Positions 18,888 to 28,093 of a stretch of 64,000 nucleotides of DNA are shown here, piece by piece (the first letter of the stretch is position 1; every line of letters begins with the position of its first letter). Made by a program: the position numbers and the translations under genes. Origin of the DNA: Bacteroidales bacterium (GTDB taxonomy: Bacteria; Bacteroidota; Bacteroidia; Bacteroidales; F082). The stretch spans positions 1-64,000 of the forward strand of contig JAKSNA010000001.1 of the NCBI GenBank assembly GCA_024400295.1, in the 5' to 3' direction. Under the pieces are notes generated by a model, which had not been told where the DNA came from, did not search any database, and saw nothing but the letters and a program-made list of their open reading frames with translations.

Positions 18888-21800
18888 TCATCTGCCTTCC
18901 GTCTTCTTGAAATCCACCCTGTCGGGGCTGTAGAGCCTGATGGTCGTTGTGCCTTTCGTAACTTCCACGCTCGGGCAGTCCTCGCAAGGTTCGCCCATTT
19001 CGCCGAGAGCGGAATTATAAACCGCCATTGCGGAAGCGATGGCGGCAAGAGCCTGTTCTTTAATGGCGTTAATCACATCTGCAGAGGTAGCAGCGTTGAT
19101 AGCGTCAATGGCATTGGTAGCGATGGCTATAATATCCTCATTGGTGACACCTTCTATCGCAGCGTTGATGGCTGCAATGGCAGCCTCTTTCGCGCCGGTA
19201 GTGACATCTTTCACTGTTACATACCGAAATACTACAATATGAGATGCAATATCATTGTCGGTATGTGAAATTTCAGTTGTCGGAGGGTTCGTGTTGTCTG
19301 CGTAAACGGTGAGCGCGGTAGCCACTTTAATACTCCAGCCAGAGCCTTCATATCCGCCACCGATAGCGGAAGCTTTTTTTCCACCATTCGTCGTTACCGT
19401 TCCGCCATTGATGGTGATGTTTGAGCCGGAACCTTTATTTCCGCCGCCGATGCCGGCACCGCTGTCTTCACCGGTTGCAATTACATTACCGCCGTTAATG
19501 ATTATATTAGAGCCGGAACCATGCCACCCGCCACCGATACCGGCACCGCTGTCTCCACCGGTTGCAGTTACCGTTCCGCCATTGATGGTGATGTTTGAAC
19601 CTGATTGTTCTTTTCCGCCACCGATGCCGGCACCATTGTAACCTCCATTTGCAATCAGCTGGCCCGATTGGGCGGACTGACCATATATAGTCAGCGAGTG
19701 CTGCCAGTCTGACACGTTGATGCCAGCTTGGTTATGTCCTCCCGTTGCCGTGAGTTTCGCCCCGTCTGCAAGGATGAGGTTAACGGCCCCGTTGCAGGTG
19801 AGCGTTCCAGTTTGAACATCACTGCCTGTAACGACATACCAGCCGGCTTTCAAAGTGGAGGTTTCGTCGGTGATTTCTGCTGCGTTAGCAGTTTGTTCAT
19901 GACCATCTGCATCAATATAAGGTGTTGCGATAAATTCTTTATACTTGGCATATACCGAGATGTCGGCTTCCGTTGCCGTGACGGTGTAGGTCAGACCGCT
20001 TACACCTTGAGTGATTTTGTTCTCAAAGGTACTTTCCTTGTAGAAACCAAGGAATTCATAATTTTCAGCCCAACGGTCTGCCGCAGTGAAAGTGATTTCG
20101 GTGCCAATATCGACCCTGGCGCCACTTGCAATTTCGGGATTGACGGTGATATAATCTCCGTATGTGACTACACCAGGCTGTGGAATACTGATGGTAGCAT
20201 AGTGTTTGCCATCCAAATCATTTGCAATGTCGGTTTCGGCTGTGCGGTCGGCTGCAACTACCGTTAAAGGAGGATTGTTGCCATCGGCTCTTATGGTGAG
20301 TCCAACAGCCACGAAGATGTTAGAACAGTAGTTTCCCCATACATGACCTCTACCGATACAGGAAGCATTACCGCTATTAGCGGTAACAGTTCCGCCAGTG
20401 ATGGTGATGTAGGAGCCGGAACCACCAGATCCGCCACCGATGCCGGCACCATTGTTACAACTTGTTGCCGTAACCACACCACCATTGATGGTGATGTCAG
20501 AGCCGGAACTATTGTTTCCGCCACCGATGCCGGCACCATCATCTATGCCGTTTGCAGTGACCGTGCCGCCATTGATGGTGATGTTCGAGCCGGAACCATA
20601 AAATCCGCCACCGATGCCGGCACCGCCACGTCCTCCAGTTGCCGTAACATTACCGCCATTGATGGTGATGTTCGAGCCGGAACCATAATAACCACCACCG
20701 ATGCCGGCAGCATTTCCTCCACCGTTTGCGGTAACAGTTCCGCCATTGATTGTGATGTTTGAGCCAGAACCTCTATCTCCGCCGCCGATGCCGGCAACAT
20801 CGTATCCGCCGGTTGCAACGAGTTGACCAGTTTGAGCGGTCTGGCCATAAATTGTGAGCGAGTTGCCTTCGCCTGATACAGTGATACCGGGTACATTATT
20901 CCATCCCGTAGCCGTGAGTTTGGTGCCATCGGCGAGGATAATGTGAACGGCGCCGTTGCAGGTGAGCGGTCCGTGATTCTCATCACTGCCACGAACCACA
21001 TACCAGCCCGCATTTAATGTGTTGTCTGCGATTTCGACAGCGTCAGCGGTTTGTTCCTGACCGTCAGCATCGATGTAAGGGACATTAAAATGTTGCCGAT
21101 ACTTGGCATATACCGAGATGGCGGCTTCATTTACCGTGAGGGTATAGACATAACCGCTTACTCCTTCGGTAATCGGGGTGTTGAAGGTGCTTTCCTTGTA
21201 GAAGCCAATAAACTCATAGTTGTCAGCCCAACGGTCAGCCGCGGTGAAAGTGATGTCGGTGCCGTATGCGACATTGTCGCCACTTGCAAATTCGGGGCTG
21301 ACGGTGATGTATTCGCCGTATGTGATGATTATAGGTTCGGTGGTTACATGTTGTTTTCCATTCAGACTGCCTGCGAGGTCAGAGCCGGTATTGGGAATCA
21401 CCGTTGTAGGGGGATTGGTGAAATCGTCGGCTTTCACAAGGAGGGTGGCAGCAATGATGATATTAGAACCGGAACCTTCCATTCCGCCACCGATGCCGGA
21501 AGCGCCTGATCCGCCGTTTGCCGTAACTTTACCGCCGGTGATGGTGATGTTAAAGCCGTCGCCTTTTTGTCCGACACCACTCATACTCGTTCCGCCACCG
21601 ATTCCGGCGCCACCATCGACTCCGTTTGCAGTGACCGTACCACCGTTGAGGGTGATATTTGAGCCGTAGCCTTCCAGTCCGCCACCGATTCCGGCACCAC
21701 CCGATTGGCCTCCGTTTGCAGTGACCGTACCGTCATTGATGATGATGTTAGAGCCGTTGCCATTTTGTCCGCCACCGATTCCGGCACCAAATTGCCCACC

Positions 21801-23336
21801 GGTCGCTGTGACCGTACCACCATGGATGGTGATATTATAGCCTGAACCATTCATTCCGCCGCCGATGCCGGCACCATCATCCCCTCCTTTTGCCGTAACC
21901 GTGCCGCCGTTGATGGTGATGTTAAAGCCATCACTTTCGTATGAGATAGGACCACCCATACCCGGAGATGTGTTCAGCATTCCGCCGCCGATGCCGGCAG
22001 CAAATCGCCCGCCGGTTGCCGTGACAACACCACCGTTGATGGTGATGTTAGAGCCGGATTTCCGCTGTTGGCCACCGATACCGGCACCATCGTTTCCACC
22101 TTTTGCAACCAGTTCACCCGATTGGGCGGATTGGCCGTATATGGCGAGGGAGTTGCCGTCGCCGGAAACCTGAATGCCGGCTTGACTATCACCTCCCGCT
22201 GCGGTGAGTTTCGCGCCGTCGGCGAGGATGAGGTGGACGGCACCGTTGCAGACCGCACCTTTCGCGAGGGTGATGTCAGCACCTTGCACTACATACCAGC
22301 CGGCAGACCATGTGACCTGCTCGGAGGCATTCATGATTATAGAAACATTGTCGGCCGTCTGTGCTTGCCCGTTGGCGTCAATATACGCCACATTGTCGAT
22401 TGACGGCGGGGTCAGTGGCGAGTTTGAATACTTCAACACATTGCCGTCGTAGCCATAATAAACAGTTCCGTGGCTGTTATCCAGCACAGGGAAATTGTCA
22501 GTGCCGCCCAACGTCTGATACCATTTCTGAGTACCGTCCGTCACGCCACTGTTGAGCAACCAGCACACCTCGCCGGAAGCGAAGGCTGCGGTGTCCTTTA
22601 TCTCCACATTGGTAGCTGTATGGGGACCTTCTCCACTTGTCCATCCTATCAGACTCGTTGTTCCTGTTGAATTTCTGTTTTGGGCATAACAGTTCTCAAT
22701 TGTTCCATAGAAAGCACCACAGACGAGACCGCGACTTCCATTGCCGCTGACATTACAGATTGAATAGCAGTTTGTCAGAACGGCATTTATATAGACCGAG
22801 CCTGTCAGTCCGCCACCATCACCCGTAGCCACATAGACTGTCACCTCACTCCAGCAGTTCTCAATCCGCCCGCTGGCGAAGTCGCCGCAGATGCCGCCCA
22901 CGTGGTCTTTGCCGCAGAAGTAGCTGTCGCTGATGCCGAGGTCGTGGATATGGGCGTTGTTGGCTGTCTTGCCGAAAAGACCGATGTTGTTCACACTTTC
23001 GTCATTGAAATAAAGTCCGCTGATGGTGTGGCCGTTGCCGTCGAACTCGCCTGAGTAGTCCTTGCCGTTTTGACCGCCTATCGGAGTCCATGTATTTGAC
23101 GGAGTGCCGTTAAGGTCGCCGTTGCTGTCCAACACGCCAGTGTTCACGGTGATGTCTGCCGTGAGTATTGCACAGGCGGATGCGTTTCCGGAGTTCACAT
23201 GTTCGGCAAACCAAACGAGGTTGTCCGATGTGGCTATCTGATAAGGATTGTCTTGTGATCCGTCGCCCGCCGGCTGCTGGGCGTTGAGCATGATGCAGCA
23301 CATCATGGCTGCGAGGATGAGTAATGTCTTCTTCAT
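18888..23336 (-). CDS. Large secreted beta-helix repeat protein, three modules
   Basis: A 1482-residue exported protein of unknown function. Residues 1-19 are a signal peptide ending LNAQ. Residues about 20-300 carry a GLUG/beta-helix-like region (FDGNGHTISGLYF, GLFGK). Three homologous modules follow at about 315-700, 752-1085 and 1139-1385. Each starts with a YIDA(D/N)G..QTA segment, then CNGAVHLILADGAKLTA, then tandem turns of about 28 residues (GSNITINGGTVTA with GAGIGGG). The modules are joined by about 80-residue linkers containing ITFTAADRW and FYKESTF, which resemble InlB-type beta repeats. The C-terminus has an Ala/Ile-rich helical stretch and no T9SS sorting domain. Probably a surface adhesin or carbohydrate-binding protein, by inference only. 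Confidence 0.85.
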   Translation of the reverse strand: MKKTLLILAAMMCCIMLNAQQPAGDGSQDNPYQIATSDNLVWFAEHVNSGNASACAILTADITVNTGVLDSNGDLNGTPSNTWTPIGGQNGKDYSGEFDGNGHTISGLYFNDESVNNIGLFGKTANNAHIHDLGISDSYFCGKDHVGGICGDFASGRIENCWSEVTVYVATGDGGGLTGSVYINAVLTNCYSICNVSGNGSRGLVCGAFYGTIENCYAQNRNSTGTTSLIGWTSGEGPHTATNVEIKDTAAFASGEVCWLLNSGVTDGTQKWYQTLGGTDNFPVLDNSHGTVYYGYDGNVLKYSNSPLTPPSIDNVAYIDANGQAQTADNVSIIMNASEQVTWSAGWYVVQGADITLAKGAVCNGAVHLILADGAKLTAAGGDSQAGIQVSGDGNSLAIYGQSAQSGELVAKGGNDGAGIGGQQRKSGSNITINGGVVTATGGRFAAGIGGGMLNTSPGMGGPISYESDGFNITINGGTVTAKGGDDGAGIGGGMNGSGYNITIHGGTVTATGGQFGAGIGGGQNGNGSNIIINDGTVTANGGQSGGAGIGGGLEGYGSNITLNGGTVTANGVDGGAGIGGGTSMSGVGQKGDGFNITITGGKVTANGGSGASGIGGGMEGSGSNIIIAATLLVKADDFTNPPTTVIPNTGSDLAGSLNGKQHVTTEPIIITYGEYITVSPEFASGDNVAYGTDITFTAADRWADNYEFIGFYKESTFNTPITEGVSGYVYTLTVNEAAISVYAKYRQHFNVPYIDADGQEQTADAVEIADNTLNAGWYVVRGSDENHGPLTCNGAVHIILADGTKLTATGWNNVPGITVSGEGNSLTIYGQTAQTGQLVATGGYDVAGIGGGDRGSGSNITINGGTVTANGGGNAAGIGGGYYGSGSNITINGGNVTATGGRGGAGIGGGFYGSGSNITINGGTVTANGIDDGAGIGGGNNSSGSDITINGGVVTATSCNNGAGIGGGSGGSGSYITITGGTVTANSGNASCIGRGHVWGNYCSNIFVAVGLTIRADGNNPPLTVVAADRTAETDIANDLDGKHYATISIPQPGVVTYGDYITVNPEIASGARVDIGTEITFTAADRWAENYEFLGFYKESTFENKITQGVSGLTYTVTATEADISVYAKYKEFIATPYIDADGHEQTANAAEITDETSTLKAGWYVVTGSDVQTGTLTCNGAVNLILADGAKLTATGGHNQAGINVSDWQHSLTIYGQSAQSGQLIANGGYNGAGIGGGKEQSGSNITINGGTVTATGGDSGAGIGGGWHGSGSNIIINGGNVIATGEDSGAGIGGGNKGSGSNITINGGTVTTNGGKKASAIGGGYEGSGWSIKVATALTVYADNTNPPTTEISHTDNDIASHIVVFRYVTVKDVTTGAKEAAIAAINAAIEGVTNEDIIAIATNAIDAINAATSADVINAIKEQALAAIASAMAVYNSALGEMGEPCEDCPSVEVTKGTTTIRLYSPDRVDFKKTEGR

Positions 23337-23377
23337 TTGGTATTTAACTGTTTGTTGCTTTCAAGCAATTCGGGTTG

Positions 23378-23385
23378 CAAAAATA
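23378..23385 (-). promoter_or_regulatory. -7 promoter element for the beta-helix gene
   Basis: Minus-strand TATTTTTG fits TAnnTTTG and lies 42 bases before the ATG at 23336. No clear -33 TTTG was seen. A small stem (TTGCTT-TC-AAGCAA, 23355-23368) lies in the short leader. Confidence 0.55.
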
Positions 23386-23450
23386 CTACATTTCCCCATA
23401 TACGTGAGAAATATCAGCAAGATATTTCCGTCAGTCTTTAGTCCGTTGAC

Positions 23451-23558
23451 TTTAGACCTTCACCCTTTAACCTTCACCCTTTAACCTTTAACCTTCACCC
23501 TTTAACCTTTAACCTTTAACCTTTAACCTTTTCACCTTTCGAACCTTTCAACCTTTCT
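23451..23558. repeat. Heptamer tandem repeat between two accessory genes
   Basis: About 100 bases made of degenerate 7-mers (CCTTTAA and CCTTCAC on the plus strand), almost without G. It lies between the ATPase stop and the beta-helix promoter, and its last bases touch the ATPase 3' end. It belongs to the same class of short intergenic repeats found throughout the window. Confidence 0.85.
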
Positions 23559-24837
23559 AAGGGCGCAGGCAGCCGACGGGAACGATGCACACGCCATCCG
23601 GACGGCGATAAACGTACTGGCCGACAGCCGTCAGTACCATCTTGAACGATGCACAACCTAATTTGTCAGTGTCAATCCTGTTCTCCAATTTGTTCAGCGA
23701 CGCCACGGCTTCATTTATCAACGCCTCGCCGCCTAATTTTATCTCGACCAAACCATATCTCCCGTTTCTCAGATGAATGACGGCATCGCATTCCAGACCG
23801 GTCTTGTCACGATAATGATAAACCCTGCCACCTATCGCTTCCGCATAGACACGCAGGTCGCGCACGCAAAGCGTCTCAAAGAGCAGCCCCAATGTGTTGA
23901 TGTCGTCTATCAAGTCTTCAGGGCCGACACCCAAAGCGGCAGTCGCGATGCTCGGATCCACAAAATACCGGGTGTCGGAAGTCCGCAATGCAGTCTTGCT
24001 ACGCAAATTGGGGCTCCATGCCGCCATGTCTTCAATGACAAATATCTTACGCAGCGCGTTCAGATAAGATTGCACCGTGTCTTCTGTCAATGTATCCGTG
24101 TCATTCACCTTCACGTCGGCAAGCAGTGTGCCCAATGTAGCTTGCTTTCCTTGATGACGGGCGTATGAACGCATGAGGCGTCTTGCCCTTTCTTCATTGC
24201 GCGTCACGCCGTCCGCACGTGAGATGTCAGACCTCACAACCGCCTCGAAGTACTCGCGCACAGGAACCAATTGGGCGTTGGCTGTACGTTTGCTCAGTGT
24301 CTGAGGCCAACCGCCACGGCAGATAAGATGAGCTATTCGGGACAAATCCAGACTATTTGTTCCTTGCAGAGGTTCTGGGTTATTCCGAAACATCTGTTGC
24401 AGACTGACGGAGCCATTGGAATCGCCCGACTCCCAAAGGGTCATGGGGCGCATGGTCAGCCACGCGAAACGACCGGTGCCGGTGTGGGAAATCTTGTCCG
24501 TTTGCGGAGGGACTGCCGAGCCTGTGAGAATAAACTGTCCGTCCTCCGCCCGTTGATCCACGGTGAAACGGACGGCATCCCAAATCTCGGGAATCAACTG
24601 CCACTCGTCTATCAGACGGGGAGTGGCACCAGCCAACACTTGATTCATATCGGTCTGTGCCAAATGCAGCGTGTCCTGTTTGGTGGCAGGATCGGCTACG
24701 TACAAGATACTGCCTGCGCATTGAGTGGCAGTGGTCGTCTTGCCGCAATATTTCGGTCCTTCCACCAACACGGCACCCATTGCATCCAACTTTTCCCGCA
24801 GCAATTCATCGACAATTCGAGAGCGATATTCGTTCAT
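23557..24837 (-). CDS. AAA/DUF4143 family ATPase
   Basis: A 426-residue protein of the AAA_14 plus DUF4143 type, common in Bacteroidota and of unclear role. The P-loop is GPKYCGKTTT (about residues 27-36), the Walker B region is RLIDEWQLIPEIWDAVR, and sensor-like FILTGSA follows. The DUF4143 part contains YLNALRKIFVIEDM and LFETLCVRDLRVY. The C-terminal ECDAVI...GLVEIKLGG looks like a PD-(D/E)XK nuclease-type strand pair with the ExK motif. It sits alone with its own promoter, typical of accessory genes. Whether it acts as a nuclease is inference. Confidence 0.88.
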   Translation of the reverse strand: MNEYRSRIVDELLREKLDAMGAVLVEGPKYCGKTTTATQCAGSILYVADPATKQDTLHLAQTDMNQVLAGATPRLIDEWQLIPEIWDAVRFTVDQRAEDGQFILTGSAVPPQTDKISHTGTGRFAWLTMRPMTLWESGDSNGSVSLQQMFRNNPEPLQGTNSLDLSRIAHLICRGGWPQTLSKRTANAQLVPVREYFEAVVRSDISRADGVTRNEERARRLMRSYARHQGKQATLGTLLADVKVNDTDTLTEDTVQSYLNALRKIFVIEDMAAWSPNLRSKTALRTSDTRYFVDPSIATAALGVGPEDLIDDINTLGLLFETLCVRDLRVYAEAIGGRVYHYRDKTGLECDAVIHLRNGRYGLVEIKLGGEALINEAVASLNKLENRIDTDKLGCASFKMVLTAVGQYVYRRPDGVCIVPVGCLRP

Positions 24838-24862
24838 ATTTTTTGCACTTTTTTAACGCCTG

Positions 24863-24870
24863 CAAAAATA
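24863..24870 (-). promoter_or_regulatory. -7 promoter element for the ATPase gene
   Basis: Minus-strand TATTTTTG, 26 bases before the ATG at 24837, fits the Bacteroidota consensus. Confidence 0.55.
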
Positions 24871-24940
24871 CTACATTATTTTTTTATAAATGCGAGAAAA
24901 TCAGTGAGATATTTTTTTCATTTGGCAAGTTGGACTGTTT

Positions 24941-24987
24941 GTCAGGAGGGTCTCAGGCTCACAGCCCGACGCCGAGCGTCAGGAGGG
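24941..24987. repeat. Short direct repeat GTCAGGAGGG with a hairpin between
   Basis: GTCAGGAGGG occurs at 24941-24950 and again at 24978-24987. GACGC-CGA-GCGTC forms a 5-bp hairpin overlapping the second copy. The segment is GC-richer than the surrounding AT-rich gap between the divergent promoters, suggesting a small inserted remnant. Confidence 0.45.
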
Positions 24988-25054
24988 CGGATGATAAAAG
25001 CAGGATTTTCACATAATATAAGTCACATGACACATTAGTTAAATGATTTTTTAT

Positions 25055-25062
25055 TATCTTTG
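25055..25062 (+). promoter_or_regulatory. -7 promoter element for uvrD/pcrA
   Basis: TATCTTTG fits TAnnTTTG. The start codon at 25085 is 22 bases downstream, so the leader is only about 15 bases. No strong -33 match was found. Confidence 0.55.
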
Positions 25063-25084
25063 CCGCCTGAAAATTTTTTGAAAC

Positions 25085-27433
25085 GTGTCAGACATTCTTG
25101 AGAAACTGAACGGGCCTCAGCGCGAGGCCGTGACGACTATTGAAGGTCCGGTGATGGTCATTGCCGGCGCTGGTTCCGGAAAGACCCGCGCCCTCACCCA
25201 CCGCATCGCCTACATGATACAGCAGGGCATCAACCCGTTCTCCATCATGGCGTTGACGTTCACCAACAAGGCCGCGAAGGAGATGAAGGAGCGCATCATG
25301 CAGCTCGTCGAGCCGGGTGCGGCGCGCAACGTGTGGATGGGGACGTTCCACTCCATCTTCGCGCGCATACTGCGCATCGAGGCGGCGAGCCTCGGCTACA
25401 CCCCCGACTTCACCATATACGACACCGACGACTCCAAGTCGCTGGTGAACAACATCCTGAAAGAGATGCAGCTCGACGCGAAGGCATACCCTACCAAATA
25501 TGTGCTTCACCGCATCTCAATGGCGAAGTCGGCGCTTTACACGCCCGAAGACTACTGCGACAACGCCGACATCCAGGAGCAGGACCGCCGCGCCAACAAA
25601 CCGCTGACAGGCGAGATCTTCAAGCTATACAACGCACGCCTGAAACGCGCCAACGCGATGGACTTCGACGACATACTCTTCAACACCAACGTGCTACTCC
25701 GCGACTTCCCGGAGATACTCTTCAAATACCAGAGACATTTCGAGTATATCCTCGTCGATGAGTACCAGGACACCAACTACGCGCAGTATCTCATCATCAG
25801 GAGGATCGCAGCGATGCGCGAGAACATCTGCGTGGTCGGCGACGATGCCCAAAGCATATACAGCTTCCGCGGCGCCAACATACAGAACATCCTGAACTTC
25901 AAGGTCGATTATCCGAGCCACAAGCTCATCCGCCTCGAACAGAACTACCGCTCCACCAAGACCATCGTCAACGCGGCAAACTGCGTCATCGCCAACAACA
26001 AAGACCAGATCAAGAAAAACGTGTGGTCCGACAAGGAAGAAGGCGAACTGATAACCCTGCTGCGTGCCACATCGGACAATGAGGAAGGTACGCTCGTGGC
26101 AAACTCCATCTTCGGATACAAGATGTCGAAGCAGATGAACAACCGCGACTTCGTGATACTCTACCGCACCAACGCACAGTCGCGCTCGCTTGAGGAAGCC
26201 CTAAGAAAACAGGACATACCTTATAAAATATATGGCGGGCTGTCGTTCTACGACCGCAAGGAAGTGAAAGACCTCCTCGCCTACCTCCGCGTCGTCATCA
26301 ACCCGTACGACGAGCAGGCACTTATGCGAATCATCAACTACCCGATGCGCGGCATAGGCGACACGACAAAACAAAAGCTGCAAGTCATTGCGCAGCAGAG
26401 ACAATCGACGGTGTGGGACGTCATGACATCGCTCGACGAGACAAGCACCGAGTTCAACATGGGCACCGTCAACAAACTGCGCGAGTTCGTCATCATGATG
26501 CAGAGTTTCCAGGCGCAGCTCGACAAGATGAACGCCTTCGAGCTTGCAAAACACGTGAGCGACACCATCAAGCTCATCAACGTGCTGAAAGAAGACGACA
26601 CGCCTGAGAGCCTCACGAGGGTGCAGAACATCGAGGAGCTGCTGAACGCCATCATGGAGTTCTCCGACAAACAGATTGACGAGGTCACCGGCGAGCAGAT
26701 GAAGGTGAGCCTCAACAAGTTCATGGAAGACGTGGCACTCGTCACCGACCAGGACCAGAAAGAAGACGAGAACGCCGACCTCGTGACGCTCATGACGATA
26801 CACAGCGCGAAAGGCCTTGAGTTCCCGTATGTCTATATCGTCGGGCTTGAGGAGAACCTCTTCCCAGGGGCGCAGTCGATAAACACCCGCGAAGAACTTG
26901 AGGAGGAACGTCGTCTGTTCTACGTCGCCATCACGCGTGCCGAGACGAAGCTCATACTCAGCTACGCCGAGAGCCGTTACCGCTGGGGCAGCCTCACGAT
27001 GTGCGAGCCGTCGCGTTTCATCGACGAGATAAACCCAGACCTCATCGAGAAGACAAAAAAAGCCTCGTTCAGAGGCACTACAATAAAGGAAGACCGCAAA
27101 TACAACCCGTTCGGCCACGACAGCGGGTCATCATGGGGTTCTTCGAGACAGACCTACAGCTACAGCAGACAGATGTCGTACAGCGCAAGACCCACACAGG
27201 AGCCGAAGACACCGGCAGAGCCGAAAGCACCGGTGACGGACTTCGTCTTCGTTGACCCCGAAGTAATCAAAGTCGGACAGAGAGTGCTGCACCAGAAGTT
27301 CGGGCAGGGCACCGTGAAGACCGTGGAAGGCACAGGTCCGAACAAAAAAGCCGCTGTTGTGTTTGACGATTGCGGACTGAAGAACTTGATGTTGAAATTT
27401 GCAAAACTAAGCGTGTTGAACAAATACCTATAA
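25085..27433 (+). CDS. pcrA: UvrD/PcrA-type superfamily 1 DNA helicase
   Basis: ATP-driven 3'-5' helicase for repair and replication restart (782 aa). The motifs are complete: GAGSGKT (I), TFTNKAAKEM (Ia), DEYQDTN (II), GDDAQSIYSFRGA (III), LEQNYRST (IV), TIHSAKGLEFPYV (V) and LFYVAITRAE (VI). The C-terminal VGQRVLHQKFGQGTV is the Tudor-like domain of the PcrA/UvrD group. The start is GTG (reading MSDILEKLNGPQREAV), chosen because the P-loop lies only about 30 residues in and homologues begin the same way. UvrD and PcrA cannot be told apart with certainty. Confidence 0.95.
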   Translation: MSDILEKLNGPQREAVTTIEGPVMVIAGAGSGKTRALTHRIAYMIQQGINPFSIMALTFTNKAAKEMKERIMQLVEPGAARNVWMGTFHSIFARILRIEAASLGYTPDFTIYDTDDSKSLVNNILKEMQLDAKAYPTKYVLHRISMAKSALYTPEDYCDNADIQEQDRRANKPLTGEIFKLYNARLKRANAMDFDDILFNTNVLLRDFPEILFKYQRHFEYILVDEYQDTNYAQYLIIRRIAAMRENICVVGDDAQSIYSFRGANIQNILNFKVDYPSHKLIRLEQNYRSTKTIVNAANCVIANNKDQIKKNVWSDKEEGELITLLRATSDNEEGTLVANSIFGYKMSKQMNNRDFVILYRTNAQSRSLEEALRKQDIPYKIYGGLSFYDRKEVKDLLAYLRVVINPYDEQALMRIINYPMRGIGDTTKQKLQVIAQQRQSTVWDVMTSLDETSTEFNMGTVNKLREFVIMMQSFQAQLDKMNAFELAKHVSDTIKLINVLKEDDTPESLTRVQNIEELLNAIMEFSDKQIDEVTGEQMKVSLNKFMEDVALVTDQDQKEDENADLVTLMTIHSAKGLEFPYVYIVGLEENLFPGAQSINTREELEEERRLFYVAITRAETKLILSYAESRYRWGSLTMCEPSRFIDEINPDLIEKTKKASFRGTTIKEDRKYNPFGHDSGSSWGSSRQTYSYSRQMSYSARPTQEPKTPAEPKAPVTDFVFVDPEVIKVGQRVLHQKFGQGTVKTVEGTGPNKKAAVVFDDCGLKNLMLKFAKLSVLNKYL

Positions 27434-27438
27434 TTAAT

Positions 27439-28089
27439 ATGGATTACAATACAGGACGTGAAAAGATAGTGATATCAGAATATGGCCGTAACATCCAAGT
27501 GATGATTCGCCATCTCATGGAGATTGAAGACCGCAAGGAACGCACCGAGGCGGCGTATTTCGTCGTCAGCGTGATGGCGCAGATGAACCCGCAGGTGAAA
27601 GAGTCGAACGACTACAACCACAAGCTGTGGGACCATCTCCACATCATCGCCAACTATGAACTCGACGTTGACGGCCCGTTCCCGAAGCCGACACCCGAGA
27701 TGCAGCAGCAAAAACCCGACCACGTGGGCTATCAGAAGAACAACATACGTTTCGGACACTACGGACAGTATATCTACGACGTCGTGAAGAAGGTGAAAGA
27801 GATGGAAGACGGTCCGAAGAGACAGGCCATCCTCGTGAACATCGCGAACCACATGAAACGCGACTATCTCAACTGGAACCGCGACACCGTCAACGACCTG
27901 CTCATCCTCGACGACTTATATAAGATTTCGGACGGCGAGATAACGCTTCCGATGGACACGAAGCTGATTCCGACCAACGAGATCCTGAACAAGGTTCCGC
28001 AGCAGCAACAGCAGAAGAAGAAAAACAAGCAGAGAAAGAACCAGCAGTCGAAGCAGGGCAATCCGAACCGTCCAATGAAAAAGAACTAA
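27439..28089 (+). CDS. DUF4290 family protein
   Basis: A 216-residue cytoplasmic protein resembling the Bacteroidota DUF4290 family, which is commonly found beside murA. The start at 27439 (MDYNTGREKIVISEYGRN) is 5 bases after the helicase stop. An upstream in-frame ATG would overlap the helicase and is rejected. The N-terminal 170 residues look helical (RHLMEIEDRKERTEAAYFV). The tail is Gln/Lys-rich (QQQQQKKKNKQRKN) and probably disordered or nucleic-acid binding. Function unknown. Probably co-transcribed with murA, 4 bases downstream. Confidence 0.85.
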   Translation: MDYNTGREKIVISEYGRNIQVMIRHLMEIEDRKERTEAAYFVVSVMAQMNPQVKESNDYNHKLWDHLHIIANYELDVDGPFPKPTPEMQQQKPDHVGYQKNNIRFGHYGQYIYDVVKKVKEMEDGPKRQAILVNIANHMKRDYLNWNRDTVNDLLILDDLYKISDGEITLPMDTKLIPTNEILNKVPQQQQQKKKNKQRKNQQSKQGNPNRPMKKN

Positions 28090-28093
28090 CGTC

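Noticed and set aside
19400..22100. Regular repeats that resemble a CRISPR array
   Set aside because: The repeats are coding, in frame and of about 84 bases with conserved Gly/Ile/Asn codons; there are no unique spacers or cas genes.
26201..27118. A 305-residue minus-strand ORF inside the helicase gene
   Set aside because: Antisense to a complete helicase with all motifs; it is a shadow of GC-rich codon use.
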